Shown here: positions 17,407 through 25,906 of the stretch, piece after piece | Layout of the letters: each line of letters starts with the position of its first letter | Position numbering within the stretch: position 1 is the stretch's first letter | NCBI RefSeq assembly: GCF_001515525.1 | Contig: NZ_BCNQ01000012.1 | Span: 1 to 64,000 of the forward strand | DNA length: 64,000 nt | DNA from: Piscicoccus intestinalis NBRC 104926 | GTDB lineage: Bacteria; Actinomycetota; Actinomycetes; Actinomycetales; Dermatophilaceae | Direction: 5' to 3' | Notes under the pieces: generated by a model | The model's input: the letters and a program-made list of their open reading frames with translations, nothing else | What the model was told of the DNA's origin: nothing | The model's database searches: none | Made by a program: the position numbers and the translations under genes

Positions 17407-18825
17407 TCAGCGCAGCGGCTGGGTGACCCACGACATCCGGGCGCCGTCACCGGTGATCGTGACCGTCAGCGCGTGCGGCGACTCGACGTAGACGACGCGC
17501 ACGCGGATCCCGTCGGCGCCCGCCTCCCCGGCCACCGCGACCGCCGGCGGGAACGACCACGGCGAGGGCAGCTCTCCGCGCAGCCAGGCACCCACGCCGA
17601 CCGGGGTCTCGTGGTCGGCGCCGTCCGCGCGCCAGGTCATGACGAACCCGCCGTCGCGCCGCGAGATCCGCACCGACTCCACCCGCCCGAGCAGGGGCGC
17701 GGACTCGACGACACGGTGGTCCACGTCGAGCAGCCCGACCACCGATTCCGGGCGCCGCACGAGCCGCGGCGGCGGTTCGAGCCGCAGCGCCGCCAGTTCC
17801 CGTTCCAAGGCCTCGTCGGCCTGCGCCGTGCCTCCTCCGGATTCCAGCGCCGGCAGCAGGTGTTCCCACACGAGGTCGAGTTCGCGCTGCATGAGTTCGG
17901 TCTGCGCGGTCACCGCGACGACCGCCTCCTGCTCGGGCAGCACGAGGCACAGCTGCCCGAACGCACCGTCGCCGCGGTACCCGTGCCGGCTGCGCCACAC
18001 CTGGAAGCCGTACCCGCGCTGCCAGTCGGGCTCGGTGTGTCGACCGACGTTGTCGACCTGGGTGGAGCGGGCCGCCTCGAGGTAATCGCGTGGCACGAGT
18101 TGCTCCTCGCCCCACCGGCCCTCGCGGCGCCACAGTTCCCCGAGGGCGGCGATCGCCGCGGTGGTCACCTGCGCGCCGCTGAAGCCCTGCTCGAGCCCGG
18201 CGCCGGTCGGTCCGGTGAGGCCGGGCATCGGGGTCCACGCGATCCGGTCGATGCCGAGCGGCTCCAGGAGCCGGGGTCGCAGCCAGTCGAGCAGACGCTC
18301 GCCGGTGACGCGGGCCAGGATCGCCGCCAGCGTCAACGTGCACCCCTGGTTGTAGGTGAACACCTCGCCGGGGGCATGCTCGGCGGGCAGCGTGAGAAAT
18401 GTGGCCAGCGGGTCGTGCCCGGCGACGACCGCGGCCATCATCGCCTCGAGCCCGTCGCTCTCGTGACCGCTCGACATCGCGAGCAGGTCGCGCACCCGGG
18501 CCCGGTGCACCCACGGCGCGGCCCGAGCCGGCGCCTGATCACCCAACGCCTCGGAGACGGTGGCGTCGAGGTCGACCAGCCCCTCCCCGACGGCGATGCC
18601 CACCGCGGTCGACGTGAGCATCTTCGACAGCGAGTAGACGAGCGCGGTGCCGTCGGGGGTGTAGGGCTCCCACCAGCCCTGCGCGACGACGGCGCCGCCG
18701 CGCACGATCATGAGGCTGTGCAGTTCGAGGCCGGAGTCGGTTGCGGCGCGGACGAAGTCGCGCACGCCCTGCGCATCGACCCCGGCGGCGCTCGGCGTGG
18801 AACGTGGCAGCATGCCTTCGATCAT
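17407..18825 (-). CDS. Serine hydrolase, beta-lactamase class C family
   Basis: A 472-residue protein of the class C beta-lactamase/esterase/DD-peptidase fold. The nucleophile motif SLSK is at residues 65-68 (Ser65, Lys68) and a YNQ motif (FTYNQG) supplies the tyrosine. There is no clear signal peptide, so it may be a cytoplasmic esterase rather than a wall enzyme. The C-terminal about 110 residues form a lipocalin-like extra domain. It is divergent from the APC permease; its start at 18825 and the permease start at 18921 share a 95-bp spacer. Confidence 0.85.
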   Translation of the reverse strand: MIEGMLPRSTPSAAGVDAQGVRDFVRAATDSGLELHSLMIVRGGAVVAQGWWEPYTPDGTALVYSLSKMLTSTAVGIAVGEGLVDLDATVSEALGDQAPARAAPWVHRARVRDLLAMSSGHESDGLEAMMAAVVAGHDPLATFLTLPAEHAPGEVFTYNQGCTLTLAAILARVTGERLLDWLRPRLLEPLGIDRIAWTPMPGLTGPTGAGLEQGFSGAQVTTAAIAALGELWRREGRWGEEQLVPRDYLEAARSTQVDNVGRHTEPDWQRGYGFQVWRSRHGYRGDGAFGQLCLVLPEQEAVVAVTAQTELMQRELDLVWEHLLPALESGGGTAQADEALERELAALRLEPPPRLVRRPESVVGLLDVDHRVVESAPLLGRVESVRISRRDGGFVMTWRADGADHETPVGVGAWLRGELPSPWSFPPAVAVAGEAGADGIRVRVVYVESPHALTVTITGDGARMSWVTQPLR

Positions 18826-18920
18826 CGCCGATCGACGTCGTTCGGGTCGGCGCTGCGGCGCGAACGGCCCGATCCGGATCGCGCCGCCGGGCGTTCACCT
18901 GCGACCGGCAGGATGGGCCC

Positions 18921-20180
18921 ATGAGCGAGCATCCCCGCATGCAGCGGCGACTCGGCCGCAACGACGCCGTCGTCATCGGACTCGGCTCCATGATCGGAGC
19001 CGGGGTGTTCGCGGCGTTCGGCCCGGCGGCCGCGGCGGCGGGCTCGGGCGCCGGGCTGTTGGTGGCGCTGGCTCTCGCGGTGGGGGTCGCCTGGTGCAAC
19101 GCGACGAGTTCGGCGCAGCTGGCCGCGCAGTACCCCGACTCCGGGGGCACATACGTGTACGGGCGCGAGCGCCTCGGGGCGAGTTGGGGATTCGCGGCCG
19201 GCTGGTGCTTCGTCGTCGGCAAGACGGCGTCCTGCGCGGCGATGGCGACGACCGCCGCGGTGTACGCCGTCGGTCAGCCCGGCCCGTTCGCGCGGCTCGC
19301 GGCCATCGGCGCTCTCGCGGCGCTCACCGGCGTGCTGCTGCGCGGGATCACGAAGACGGCCCGCACCGCGCGGGTGCTGCTCGCGGTGACGCTGGGGATC
19401 CTCGCGGTGACGCTGCTGGGGCTGTTGATCGCGCACTCCGGCCGACCCGACCCCCCGCCGGGGCCGCCGGCGGGCGCCTACGGCGTGCTGCAGGCCGCCG
19501 GGCTGCTGTTCTTCGCGTTCGCGGGGTACGCCCGGATCGCGACGCTCGGGGAGGAGGTCCGCGACCCGCAGGAGACGATTCCGGCGGCGATCACCCGGGC
19601 GTTGGCGCTGGTCGTCGTCGTGTACACGGCGGTGGCGGCGGTGCTGCTGGTCGTGCTCGGGCCGGTCGACCTCGCCGCCTCCGCGCTGCCGCTGGCCGAC
19701 GCGGCCCGCGGCCTGGGGCTGGAGCCGGTGGCGGTGCTGGTGCGCGTCGGCGCGGTCGTCGCGTGTCTGGGTGCGCTGCTCGGACTGCTCGCGGGCGTCT
19801 CGCGCACCATGCTCGCGATGGCGCGCCGCCGCGACCTGCCGCCGGCGTTGTCGCGGCTCGACGCGCGCCACGACGTGCCGGCGCTCGCGCAGGTGTGCGT
19901 CGCGGTCGCGGCCGCTGCCCTGGTGCTCGTCGCGGACCTGCGGCACGCGATCGGCTTCTCCTCCACCGGGGTGCTGCTGTACTACGCGATCGCCAACGCC
20001 TCCGCGTGGACGCAGTCGGCGGAGCATCGCCGCTGGTCGCGGGCAGTGCAGGGCGCCGGACTCGTCGGCTGCCTCGCGCTCGTGGCCACCCTCCCGTGGG
20101 AGTCGGTGCTGCTGGGGCTGCTGGTCGTCGCTCTCGGCGTCGGCGGCCGCGCGTGGCTGCGGCGGGGCGCCAGCGCGTAG
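18921..20180 (+). CDS. APC family amino-acid permease
   Basis: A 419-residue membrane protein with about 12 helices. The first helix has the APC Gly-rich motif VIGLGSMIGAGVFAAFGPAA, and NATSSAQLAAQYPDSGGTYVYGRERLG follows, where the YPxSGGxYxY stretch is characteristic. Likely a cation-coupled amino-acid transporter; substrate unknown. ATG at 18921 is chosen over upstream in-frame codons because it opens the family fold and CAGGAT lies 6 nt upstream, consistent with a leaderless start. Confidence 0.87.
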   Translation: MSEHPRMQRRLGRNDAVVIGLGSMIGAGVFAAFGPAAAAAGSGAGLLVALALAVGVAWCNATSSAQLAAQYPDSGGTYVYGRERLGASWGFAAGWCFVVGKTASCAAMATTAAVYAVGQPGPFARLAAIGALAALTGVLLRGITKTARTARVLLAVTLGILAVTLLGLLIAHSGRPDPPPGPPAGAYGVLQAAGLLFFAFAGYARIATLGEEVRDPQETIPAAITRALALVVVVYTAVAAVLLVVLGPVDLAASALPLADAARGLGLEPVAVLVRVGAVVACLGALLGLLAGVSRTMLAMARRRDLPPALSRLDARHDVPALAQVCVAVAAAALVLVADLRHAIGFSSTGVLLYYAIANASAWTQSAEHRRWSRAVQGAGLVGCLALVATLPWESVLLGLLVVALGVGGRAWLRRGASA

Positions 20181-20258
20181 GGGAGGCGCCGGCGCGAGCC
20201 TCGCTTCTCGGTGGGCTGGACCGATGCAACGGGTCTCAGCCCGGCAGCTGTTCGTGTC

Positions 20259-21527
20259 TCAGCCCGACAGCGAGCTGCGCCGGGTCAGCCGGGGGCCTCG
20301 CGGGAGTCGGGGTCGTCGCCCGAGCAGCCCGCCGCTGGTGGCCCCCACCGGTTCCGGAGGCGCGTCATGGGCACCGGCATGCGCCGCGGCCTGGACCGAC
20401 GCGGCAGGCACTGGTGCGGCAGGCACCGAGGCGGCATGCGCGGCGGGTTCGAGCGGCTCGGCAGGCGGCGAAGGCTCGACGTCCTCGACGCCCTCGGGAA
20501 CCGCGGCAATCGGGTCGGACTCGGCCTCGGCCTCCTCGCGTTCGCGCGCGCCGGCGACCGTCTCCGCGGCGGACGAGTTCCACCACCGCACCACGTTGCC
20601 GGTGAGCAGGAAGGCGGCGAGGGTGCCGCTCAGCACGGCGGCACCGACGAGCACGGGGTAGTCGAAGGCGGTGCGCACGTCGGCGCGCGGTAGCACGGCA
20701 ACGCGGGTGTGCGGCAGCACCGCCGCGAGACCCAGCCCCCACAGCACGAGCGCGGCCGGGCTCAGCCGCGCGGTGGCGCGCATCAGCAGCCCGCCGCCGA
20801 CCAGACCGAGCGCGCCGAGAGCGAGCCCGACGAGGTCGAGCGGCTCGAGCCGCAGCGGCCCGCCGACGGGGACGGCGGTGGCGACGAGCAACAGCAGACT
20901 GAGTCCGGCGCACGCCAGCCCGATGCCGAGCAGGCCGTCGGCGAGCCGGTTCGGCCCGCCCTGGCCGCCGAGTCCGCCCAGCCCGCGCAGGAGGTCGACG
21001 AGCACCCCGGCGCACAGTGCCAGGCCGGTCAGCAGCACGATGAGCCCGAGCGCCGGCGGGGTGCGCACGCCGGTGAGCAGGTCGGGCACCGCGGTGAGCA
21101 GCGGACCGACTCCGCCCGGCAGCGTGAGGAGCGCGTAGAGGCACACGCACAGGAGCAGCCCGCCGATGAGCGCGACGCCGAGCCGGATGATGAACCGGCC
21201 GGCGAGGTCACGGCTCGCCATCGTCAGGCCGACGCACCACTGCGCCAGGATCGCCAGCGGCGCCGAGCCGCCCCAGCCGATGCTGCCGGCCGCCACCGCG
21301 CTGACCCAGTACGCCGCGATCGCCGCGACGGCGAGGAGGCGCACGAGCAGGGCGCCACGCCGCCCGGAGTCGGTCCAGGCACCCGACGGCACAAGGAACA
21401 GTTCGAGCAGCGCGAGCGCGGTCGGCGCCCACAACCACAACGGCGCGTCGGGGCCGCCCATGTGCGCGACCGCGTCGATGCCGATGCCCCCCAGCAGTGT
21501 GCCGACAAGCCACGCGAGTGGTGTCAT
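20259..21527 (-). CDS. Polytopic membrane protein of unknown function
   Basis: About 422 residues with roughly nine to ten hydrophobic segments across the first about 330 residues (WLVGTLLGGIGIDAVAHMGG at the start; LGLIVLLTGLALCAGVLVDLL in the middle), then a cytoplasmic-looking C-terminal tail of about 100 residues rich in Ala, Glu and Pro ending in a basic RRPRLPRGPRLTRR. I do not recognise the family. ATG at 21527 or GTG at 21530 is likely; the latter has CAGACT 7 nt upstream. Convergent with the APC permease and divergent from the Nudix gene. Confidence 0.7.
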   Translation of the reverse strand: MTPLAWLVGTLLGGIGIDAVAHMGGPDAPLWLWAPTALALLELFLVPSGAWTDSGRRGALLVRLLAVAAIAAYWVSAVAAGSIGWGGSAPLAILAQWCVGLTMASRDLAGRFIIRLGVALIGGLLLCVCLYALLTLPGGVGPLLTAVPDLLTGVRTPPALGLIVLLTGLALCAGVLVDLLRGLGGLGGQGGPNRLADGLLGIGLACAGLSLLLLVATAVPVGGPLRLEPLDLVGLALGALGLVGGGLLMRATARLSPAALVLWGLGLAAVLPHTRVAVLPRADVRTAFDYPVLVGAAVLSGTLAAFLLTGNVVRWWNSSAAETVAGAREREEAEAESDPIAAVPEGVEDVEPSPPAEPLEPAAHAASVPAAPVPAASVQAAAHAGAHDAPPEPVGATSGGLLGRRPRLPRGPRLTRRSSLSG

Positions 21528-21658
21528 CACGGCCGCCAGTCTGACGCGTCGACGTCGACCTTCCTGGCAGACACGACGACTGGCCCCCACAGCGGCTGCG
21601 TGGACGAGGGCGGGCCCACCCCTGGGCCACCGCCCGCCGAGGTGACACCCTGGGGATC

Positions 21659-22225
21659 GTGCCCTACCCCGACATCCGCTTCTGCCGCCTGTGCGGCACT
21701 CCCACGCAGCAGCGCATCCCCCCGATGGAGGACCGGCTGCGGGCCGTGTGCCCCGCGTGCGATTACGTCGACTACATCAACCCGGCGAACGTCGTCGGCA
21801 CCGTGCCGATCTGGCACGGGGAGCCGGACGGCCCGCGAATCCTGTTGTGCCTGCGCAACATCGAGCCCCGTCGCGGGTACTGGACGCTGCCCGCCGGGTT
21901 CTTGGAGTACGGCGAGACGGCCGAAGCCGGCGCAGCCCGCGAGACGATGGAGGAGGCGGGCGCCCGCGTCGAGATCGAGGGTCTGCACGCGGTCTACGAC
22001 GTGGTGCACGCGGGGCAGGTGCACCTGTTCTACCGGGCGCGGCTGCTCGACCTTGACCTGGCACCCGGGCCGGAGACCATCGAGAACCGGCTCGTGCGGA
22101 TCGAGGAGATCCCCTGGGGCGAGCTGGCGTTCCGCACGGTGCGCGCCGCGACCCGCGCGTGGGTCGACGACTACACCGCCGGCGAGCAGGTCATGCACAC
22201 CGCCTCGATCACCCCGACGGGGTGA
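21659..22225 (+). CDS. Nudix hydrolase with N-terminal zinc ribbon
   Basis: A 188-residue enzyme hydrolysing a nucleoside diphosphate linked to another moiety. The Nudix box spans residues 80-102 (GFLEYGETAEAGAARETMEE followed by AGA). An N-terminal zinc ribbon uses Cys9, Cys12, Cys31 and Cys34, as in NudC-type and related ADP-ribose/NADH pyrophosphatases. The stop overlaps the start of the HAD gene, so the two are translationally coupled. Substrate unknown. Confidence 0.9.
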   Translation: MPYPDIRFCRLCGTPTQQRIPPMEDRLRAVCPACDYVDYINPANVVGTVPIWHGEPDGPRILLCLRNIEPRRGYWTLPAGFLEYGETAEAGAARETMEEAGARVEIEGLHAVYDVVHAGQVHLFYRARLLDLDLAPGPETIENRLVRIEEIPWGELAFRTVRAATRAWVDDYTAGEQVMHTASITPTG

Positions 22226-22863
22226 GGGTCGTGCCGCACAGCGATCTCGGCCGTGTCGAGGCGCTGCTCGTCGACATGGACGGCACCCTCGTCAACTCCG
22301 ACGCCGCGGTCGAACGCCGATGGACCGCCTGGGCGCTCGCACACGACGTCGACCCGTCCGCGGTGATCGCCACGTGTCACGGCGAGGCCACCGGGGCGAC
22401 CATGCGCCGGTTCCGCCCCGACCTGCCGGAGGCGACGATCGAGGCCGACGTGCAGGCGCACATGCGCGCGGAGACGTCCGACGTCGAGGGCGTCGTGACG
22501 GCCGTCGGGGCGGACGAGTTCCTCGCCGCCGTGGGCCGGCTCGGCCTGCCGTGGGCGGTCGTCACCAACGCCGACCGGGCGCTGGCGCTGGCCCGGTTGG
22601 GCGCCGCGGGCGTCGAGCCGCCGTCGCTGACGACGGTCGAGGAGGTGCCGGCGGGCAAGCCCGACCCCGCCTCCTACCGGCTGGCCGCCGATCGTCTCGG
22701 CGTGCCGATCGAACGCTGCCTCGTCGTGGAGGACAGCGGCTCCGGAGTCGCGGCCGGGCTGGCCGCCGGCGCGGTCGTCGCGGCGCTGGGCCGCGACGAC
22801 GGCCACCTGCGGATCACCGACCTGCGCGAACTCGCCGACCTGCTGCTCGCCGCCCGCGGCTGA
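22222..22863 (+). CDS. HAD family phosphatase (subfamily IA)
   Basis: About 213 residues with all four HAD motifs: LLVDMDGTLVNSD (nucleophile Asp18 and Asp20), VVTNAD (motif II), GKPDPASYRLAADRLGV (motif III lysine) and VVEDSGSGVAAGLAAG (motif IV). It resembles sugar-phosphate phosphatases. The start is GTG at 22222, overlapping the Nudix stop, or GTG at 22231; both are compatible with coupling to the Nudix gene. Confidence 0.88.
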   Translation: MRVVPHSDLGRVEALLVDMDGTLVNSDAAVERRWTAWALAHDVDPSAVIATCHGEATGATMRRFRPDLPEATIEADVQAHMRAETSDVEGVVTAVGADEFLAAVGRLGLPWAVVTNADRALALARLGAAGVEPPSLTTVEEVPAGKPDPASYRLAADRLGVPIERCLVVEDSGSGVAAGLAAGAVVAALGRDDGHLRITDLRELADLLLAARG

Positions 22864-22943
22864 GGGCGGGAACCGGCCCGGCTGGCGAAGCCGACCCGAC
22901 CGACCGATCAAGCCATTCCGGCCGGCCAAGCCTCGGGTCGTGG

Positions 22944-23489
22944 TCAGCCGGCGAGCTTGGCGGCCATGCCCTCGAGCTGGCCGAAGAGGGTGTCGAGCTC
23001 GCCGTCCCGGCGATCGAGCAGCGCGAGGCCGTCGTCGCCGAACTCGGTGAAACGCGACAGGGCGACCTGCTGGCGCACCCCGAACATGTGGAAGTTGGCG
23101 ACGATCTGGCGCCAGTGCTCGACCGCGCGCACGCCGTTGTCGGCTCCGTAGGAGACGAAGGCGACCGGCTTGTGGGCCCACTCGGAGCCCAGGCTGTCGA
23201 AGGCGTTCTTGAAGGCGCCCGGCACGCCGTGGTTGTACTCGGGGGTGACGAAGATGTAGCCGTCGAGGGCGTCGATGGCCTGGCTCCAGGCCGTGACCTG
23301 CGGCGAGTCGTACTGCTTGTTGGCCGCGCCGGGCACGGTCGCGCTGGTCAGCAGCGGAACGTCGAAGTCGGCGAGTTCGAGGACCTCGTACTCCGCCTCC
23401 CGGCCCTGCGCCCGCTCCAGCACCCACTGCGCGACGGCGGTACCGGCCCGGCCCTCGCGGATCGACCCGACGATGATCCCGATCTTCAT
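22944..23489 (-). CDS. NADPH-dependent FMN reductase
   Basis: Flavodoxin-fold oxidoreductase of 181 aa: KIGIIVGSIREGRAGTAVAQWV (FMN phosphate loop GSxRxGR) and FVTPEYNHGVPGAFKNAFDSL (PEYNxxxPGxxKNA, the classical motif of this family). It reduces FMN, quinones or azo compounds with NADPH. ATG at 23489 is preceded by GGAG, whereas the longer frame to 23528 is not. It may respond to redox stress, but no regulator is adjacent. Confidence 0.9.
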   Translation of the reverse strand: MKIGIIVGSIREGRAGTAVAQWVLERAQGREAEYEVLELADFDVPLLTSATVPGAANKQYDSPQVTAWSQAIDALDGYIFVTPEYNHGVPGAFKNAFDSLGSEWAHKPVAFVSYGADNGVRAVEHWRQIVANFHMFGVRQQVALSRFTEFGDDGLALLDRRDGELDTLFGQLEGMAAKLAG

Positions 23490-23565
23490 GTGCTCCAAAC
23501 CCCTACTGCGATAAAGGTGACGTGTCATTTGTCGATGTCAGACTATCGCAGCGGAGCCCGGTCCC

Positions 23566-23618
23566 GTGACACTCGAGCCGCCGTGACACTCGAGCCGCCC
23601 GTGACACTCGAGCCGCCC
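23566..23618. repeat. Tandem repeat, three 17-18-bp units
   Basis: GTGACACTCGAGCCGCCC occurs three times in succession (23566-23582, 23583-23600, 23601-23618), the first lacking one C. It contains the palindrome CTCGAG. It is followed by GGAACACCnGGGnCC-type repeats up to about 23660. It lies between the upstream end of the FMN reductase gene and the stop of the nuclease gene. Confidence 0.85.
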
Positions 23619-23660
23619 GGAACACCGGGACACCAGGGCCCCCCGGAACACCAGGGCCAC

Positions 23661-24581
23661 CTACCAGCGCACGGCGTACGGATCGTCGACGAGCTCGGCG
23701 CTGGGGCGAACCCCGGCGCCGAGGCGGTCCGCGGCCAGCAGTTCCGGCCCGAAGAGCAGGTCGGTGCGCTCCTGCAGGTCACCCAGCGGCACGCCGTGGA
23801 TGAGGTACTCCTCGTCGAACGTCACCGGCTCCAAGCCGTCGAGCGATTGCGTGAGGATAAAGGCGCGGCAGCGCAGCTCACCGTCGACCCGGTAGGCGAG
23901 CACCTTCCAGAACGACAGCGGCACGCGCACCCCGCGATACTCCGGGTCGTCGGCGGCGAGCACGGGGCCGCCGAACGCGCTGACGCGTGGGAGCGCCGTG
24001 GCGCGCACGTACTCGGCGAGCGAGTTCTCCAGCAGCCCCCACTGACCCTCGCGCCCGGACTGGTTGAAGGAGTCCATCTGCGGAGTGATGTTCGGAAAGT
24101 AGAACGACTCGCGGTTGGCCCGCTCGACCTCGACATCGTCGGCGCCCCACAGCAGGTCGGCGCGGCGGGCGATGTGCCCGCGATCGAGGCGGTTGCGCGC
24201 ATAGACGTCGTCAAGGGTCTGCGCCTCGGCGGGAATGCGGGGATCGGCGCGAAACGGGATCCCGGACCGACTCACGTCGTCTCCCTCGCGCAGGGTCTGC
24301 ACGTCGATGTTCCAGGCCACCTGGCGCGCGAGGCGGCGCGTGCGCGACAGCATGACGGCGAAGTGCTCGTACGGCAGCCACGGCTGTCCGTGCAGCAGCA
24401 CGGCGTCGTCGGAGTCCGAGCCGGGGCGGGGCTCGGCCGGGGCGAGGCGCGGCCCGAGGAAGCCGGGGTCGTAACCGCGCCCCAGCGGAGCGGCCCCCTC
24501 GTTCAGCTCCGAGGTGTTGGGCAGATCGATTGTGGCAGTAGCGCGCTCGTGCGTGACAGACTCATCGGAGGAGGCGTTCAC
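23661..24581 (-). CDS. DNA/RNA non-specific endonuclease (NUC1 family)
   Basis: About 306 residues with the NUC1/Serratia nuclease signature: RNRLDRGHIARRAD (DRGH at 133-136, His136 the general base), then SFYFPNITPQMDSFNQSGREG with Asn173 (metal ligand) and WGLLENSLAEYV with Glu185. These enzymes cleave DNA and RNA without sequence preference and are usually secreted. Here no signal peptide is visible in the 80 residues before the domain. GTG at 24581 is the best start I can see, but its ribosome-binding site is weak; the frame extends to 24722. No inhibitor gene is adjacent. Confidence 0.8.
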   Translation of the reverse strand: MNASSDESVTHERATATIDLPNTSELNEGAAPLGRGYDPGFLGPRLAPAEPRPGSDSDDAVLLHGQPWLPYEHFAVMLSRTRRLARQVAWNIDVQTLREGDDVSRSGIPFRADPRIPAEAQTLDDVYARNRLDRGHIARRADLLWGADDVEVERANRESFYFPNITPQMDSFNQSGREGQWGLLENSLAEYVRATALPRVSAFGGPVLAADDPEYRGVRVPLSFWKVLAYRVDGELRCRAFILTQSLDGLEPVTFDEEYLIHGVPLGDLQERTDLLFGPELLAADRLGAGVRPSAELVDDPYAVRW

Positions 24582-24796
24582 GGCGAGCAGGTTAGCGGGA
24601 CACGGCTCACTGGGGCAGCTGTCGGCGTTGGCGACTTGCGCGCTTCGGGACCCGGGGGCGTTTCCGGGATCGGACAGATCGGGATGAGCGGCGCACCAGT
24701 CCCCCCGAGTGGCGCCGATCACAACGCCCGTTCATGTCCGTTTGCGCGGAATCAGCTCAGAACCCAATCACTTATGCCATGCCCTGGACGCTTAGA

Positions 24797-24812
24797 GTTA
24801 CTGAAAAGTAAC
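24797..24812. promoter_or_regulatory. Palindromic operator candidate
   Basis: GTTACTGAAAAGTAAC: perfect 6-bp half-sites separated by GAAA, in an A+T-richer patch. TTACT..AGTAA is a common shape for TetR-type operators. It lies 215 bp upstream of the nuclease start; no regulator gene adjoins. Confidence 0.35.
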
Positions 24813-25265
24813 CGATCGGGGAGATTTCTCCATCGAAAGGCTGAGCGAACTACGCCTCACACGCGCTCCGCGGGCGTTGCCACGCAGGCGCCGTCGAGCC
24901 CTCCCCGCGACGCAGGGACCAGTGGACGCAGCCCCTCGACGCACCGCACGTCCGGCCCACCCCTGTGCACCCGGCGTGGAACCCCATGCGCCAGGCCACG
25001 TCCCGGCTCCCGGAATCGGCATGCTGACTTCCCTGCGCGGCGCGACAGGCGTCGAGCGGCGCCCCGCGAGAGGACGGGAACGGCCGCCCGCCGGCGCCGC
25101 CCAGGCTCGCCCACAGGCCCTCGGCGGGCAGCTGCGCGAGACCGCCTCGAGCGCCCGGCCGCGGCCGCGAACCGCCTGTGGGGCGCGCCGGGAGGCCCCC
25201 ACGCGAAGCCGGATAACCGCGTGCGCGTTAACCGCGTAGATGCCCGATCGGACAAGGCCGCGTGG

Positions 25266-25302
25266 CGTCGACCATCCCGGAATATTCCGGGGATGGTCGA
25301 CG
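25266..25302. repeat. 37-bp near-perfect palindrome downstream of HU
   Basis: Arms CGTCGACCATCCC (25266-25278) and GGGGATGGTCGACG (25289-25302) flank the self-complementary GGAATATTCC (25279-25288); only one extra G breaks symmetry. With essentially no loop it could extrude as a cruciform or bind a dimer. It lies 56 bp past the HU stop and could also be its transcription terminator, though no T-tract follows. Confidence 0.7.
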
Positions 25303-25357
25303 GGCTCGATTGAAAGACACCGTAATTCGGAGCATTCTGAGCTCCCTGTGGCGATGG

Positions 25358-25696
25358 TCAGGAGGCCTGATCCGTCGCTCGCGGACGCCGGCGCGCGGCG
25401 GGACGTCCGCGCGGAAGCGTCTCCGGCTCCGCCACGTACTGGCGGAAGGTGTCACTGGGGCGGAACCGCGGCACCGCCACGGGAGGAATCGGCACGTCGG
25501 CATTGGTGCGCGGGTTGCGACCCCGGCGGGCCGAGCGGTTCGCGCGCTCGAACACCCCGAAGCCGTGGACGCGCACATCCTTTCCGTCAGCGACCCACCG
25601 GATGATCAAATCCGTCAGGGTCTCGACCGCCAATTCGGCCTGTCGCTTGCTCCCCAGTCGCAATGCCAGTTCGTCAACAAGATCCGTCTTGTTCAC
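25358..25696 (-). CDS. hup: HU family DNA-binding protein
   Basis: About 112 residues: the 90-residue HU fold (NKTDLVDELALRLGSKRQAELAVETL, VHGFGVFERANRSARRGRNPRTN with the DNA-intercalating R-x-N-P-x-T motif) plus a short basic tail RGRPAARRRPRATDQAS. It bends DNA non-specifically and compacts the nucleoid. The tail is far shorter than in mycobacterial HupB. GTG at 25696 is chosen since GGAGGTGGGC lies upstream. The gene stands alone. Confidence 0.92.
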   Translation of the reverse strand: MNKTDLVDELALRLGSKRQAELAVETLTDLIIRWVADGKDVRVHGFGVFERANRSARRGRNPRTNADVPIPPVAVPRFRPSDTFRQYVAEPETLPRGRPAARRRPRATDQAS

Positions 25697-25906
25697 CGGC
25701 CCACCTCCGATCGCGTTGCGCCACAACGTAGGTCAAATGTTGGTAAAGCGCTCGCGTGTGGGTCGGGCACAGCCGGGCATTTACGGATGTCCGGTTTCAG
25801 TGTCCGGAGACGAGTCGGACGTGACCCCACGCCCGACCATGTCACCCGGCGCATCGCGCGCCCAGGCATCTTCAGCGTAGCCAGTCGCCCCGCCTCAGGC
25901 TCCTTC

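Larger units (their letters stand above)
24582..25357. other. Long intergenic region without a supported gene
   Basis: 776 bp between the nuclease 5' end and the HU 3' end. Open frames at 24857-25255 and 24877-25239 have compositions typical of noncoding GC-rich DNA (Arg/Pro/Ala-rich) and overlap each other on opposite strands. Two palindromes are marked separately (24797-24812 and 25266-25302). 24730-24830 and 25300-25360 are locally A+T richer and may hold promoters. Confidence 0.6.

Noticed and set aside
23566-23618. Possible CRISPR or iteron cluster
   Set aside because: Units of 17-18 bp are contiguous without spacers; no replication or cas gene nearby. It is a simple tandem repeat.
24857-25255. 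Overlapping open frames 24857-25255 (-) and 24877-25239 (+)
   Set aside because: Arg/Pro/Ala-rich, no ribosome-binding site, no recognisable domain, and they overlap on opposite strands.
20709-25313. 1534-codon open frame on the + strand
   Set aside because: It runs antisense or out of frame through at least five well-supported genes (Nudix, HAD, FMN reductase, nuclease). Long shadow frames are normal at this G+C.
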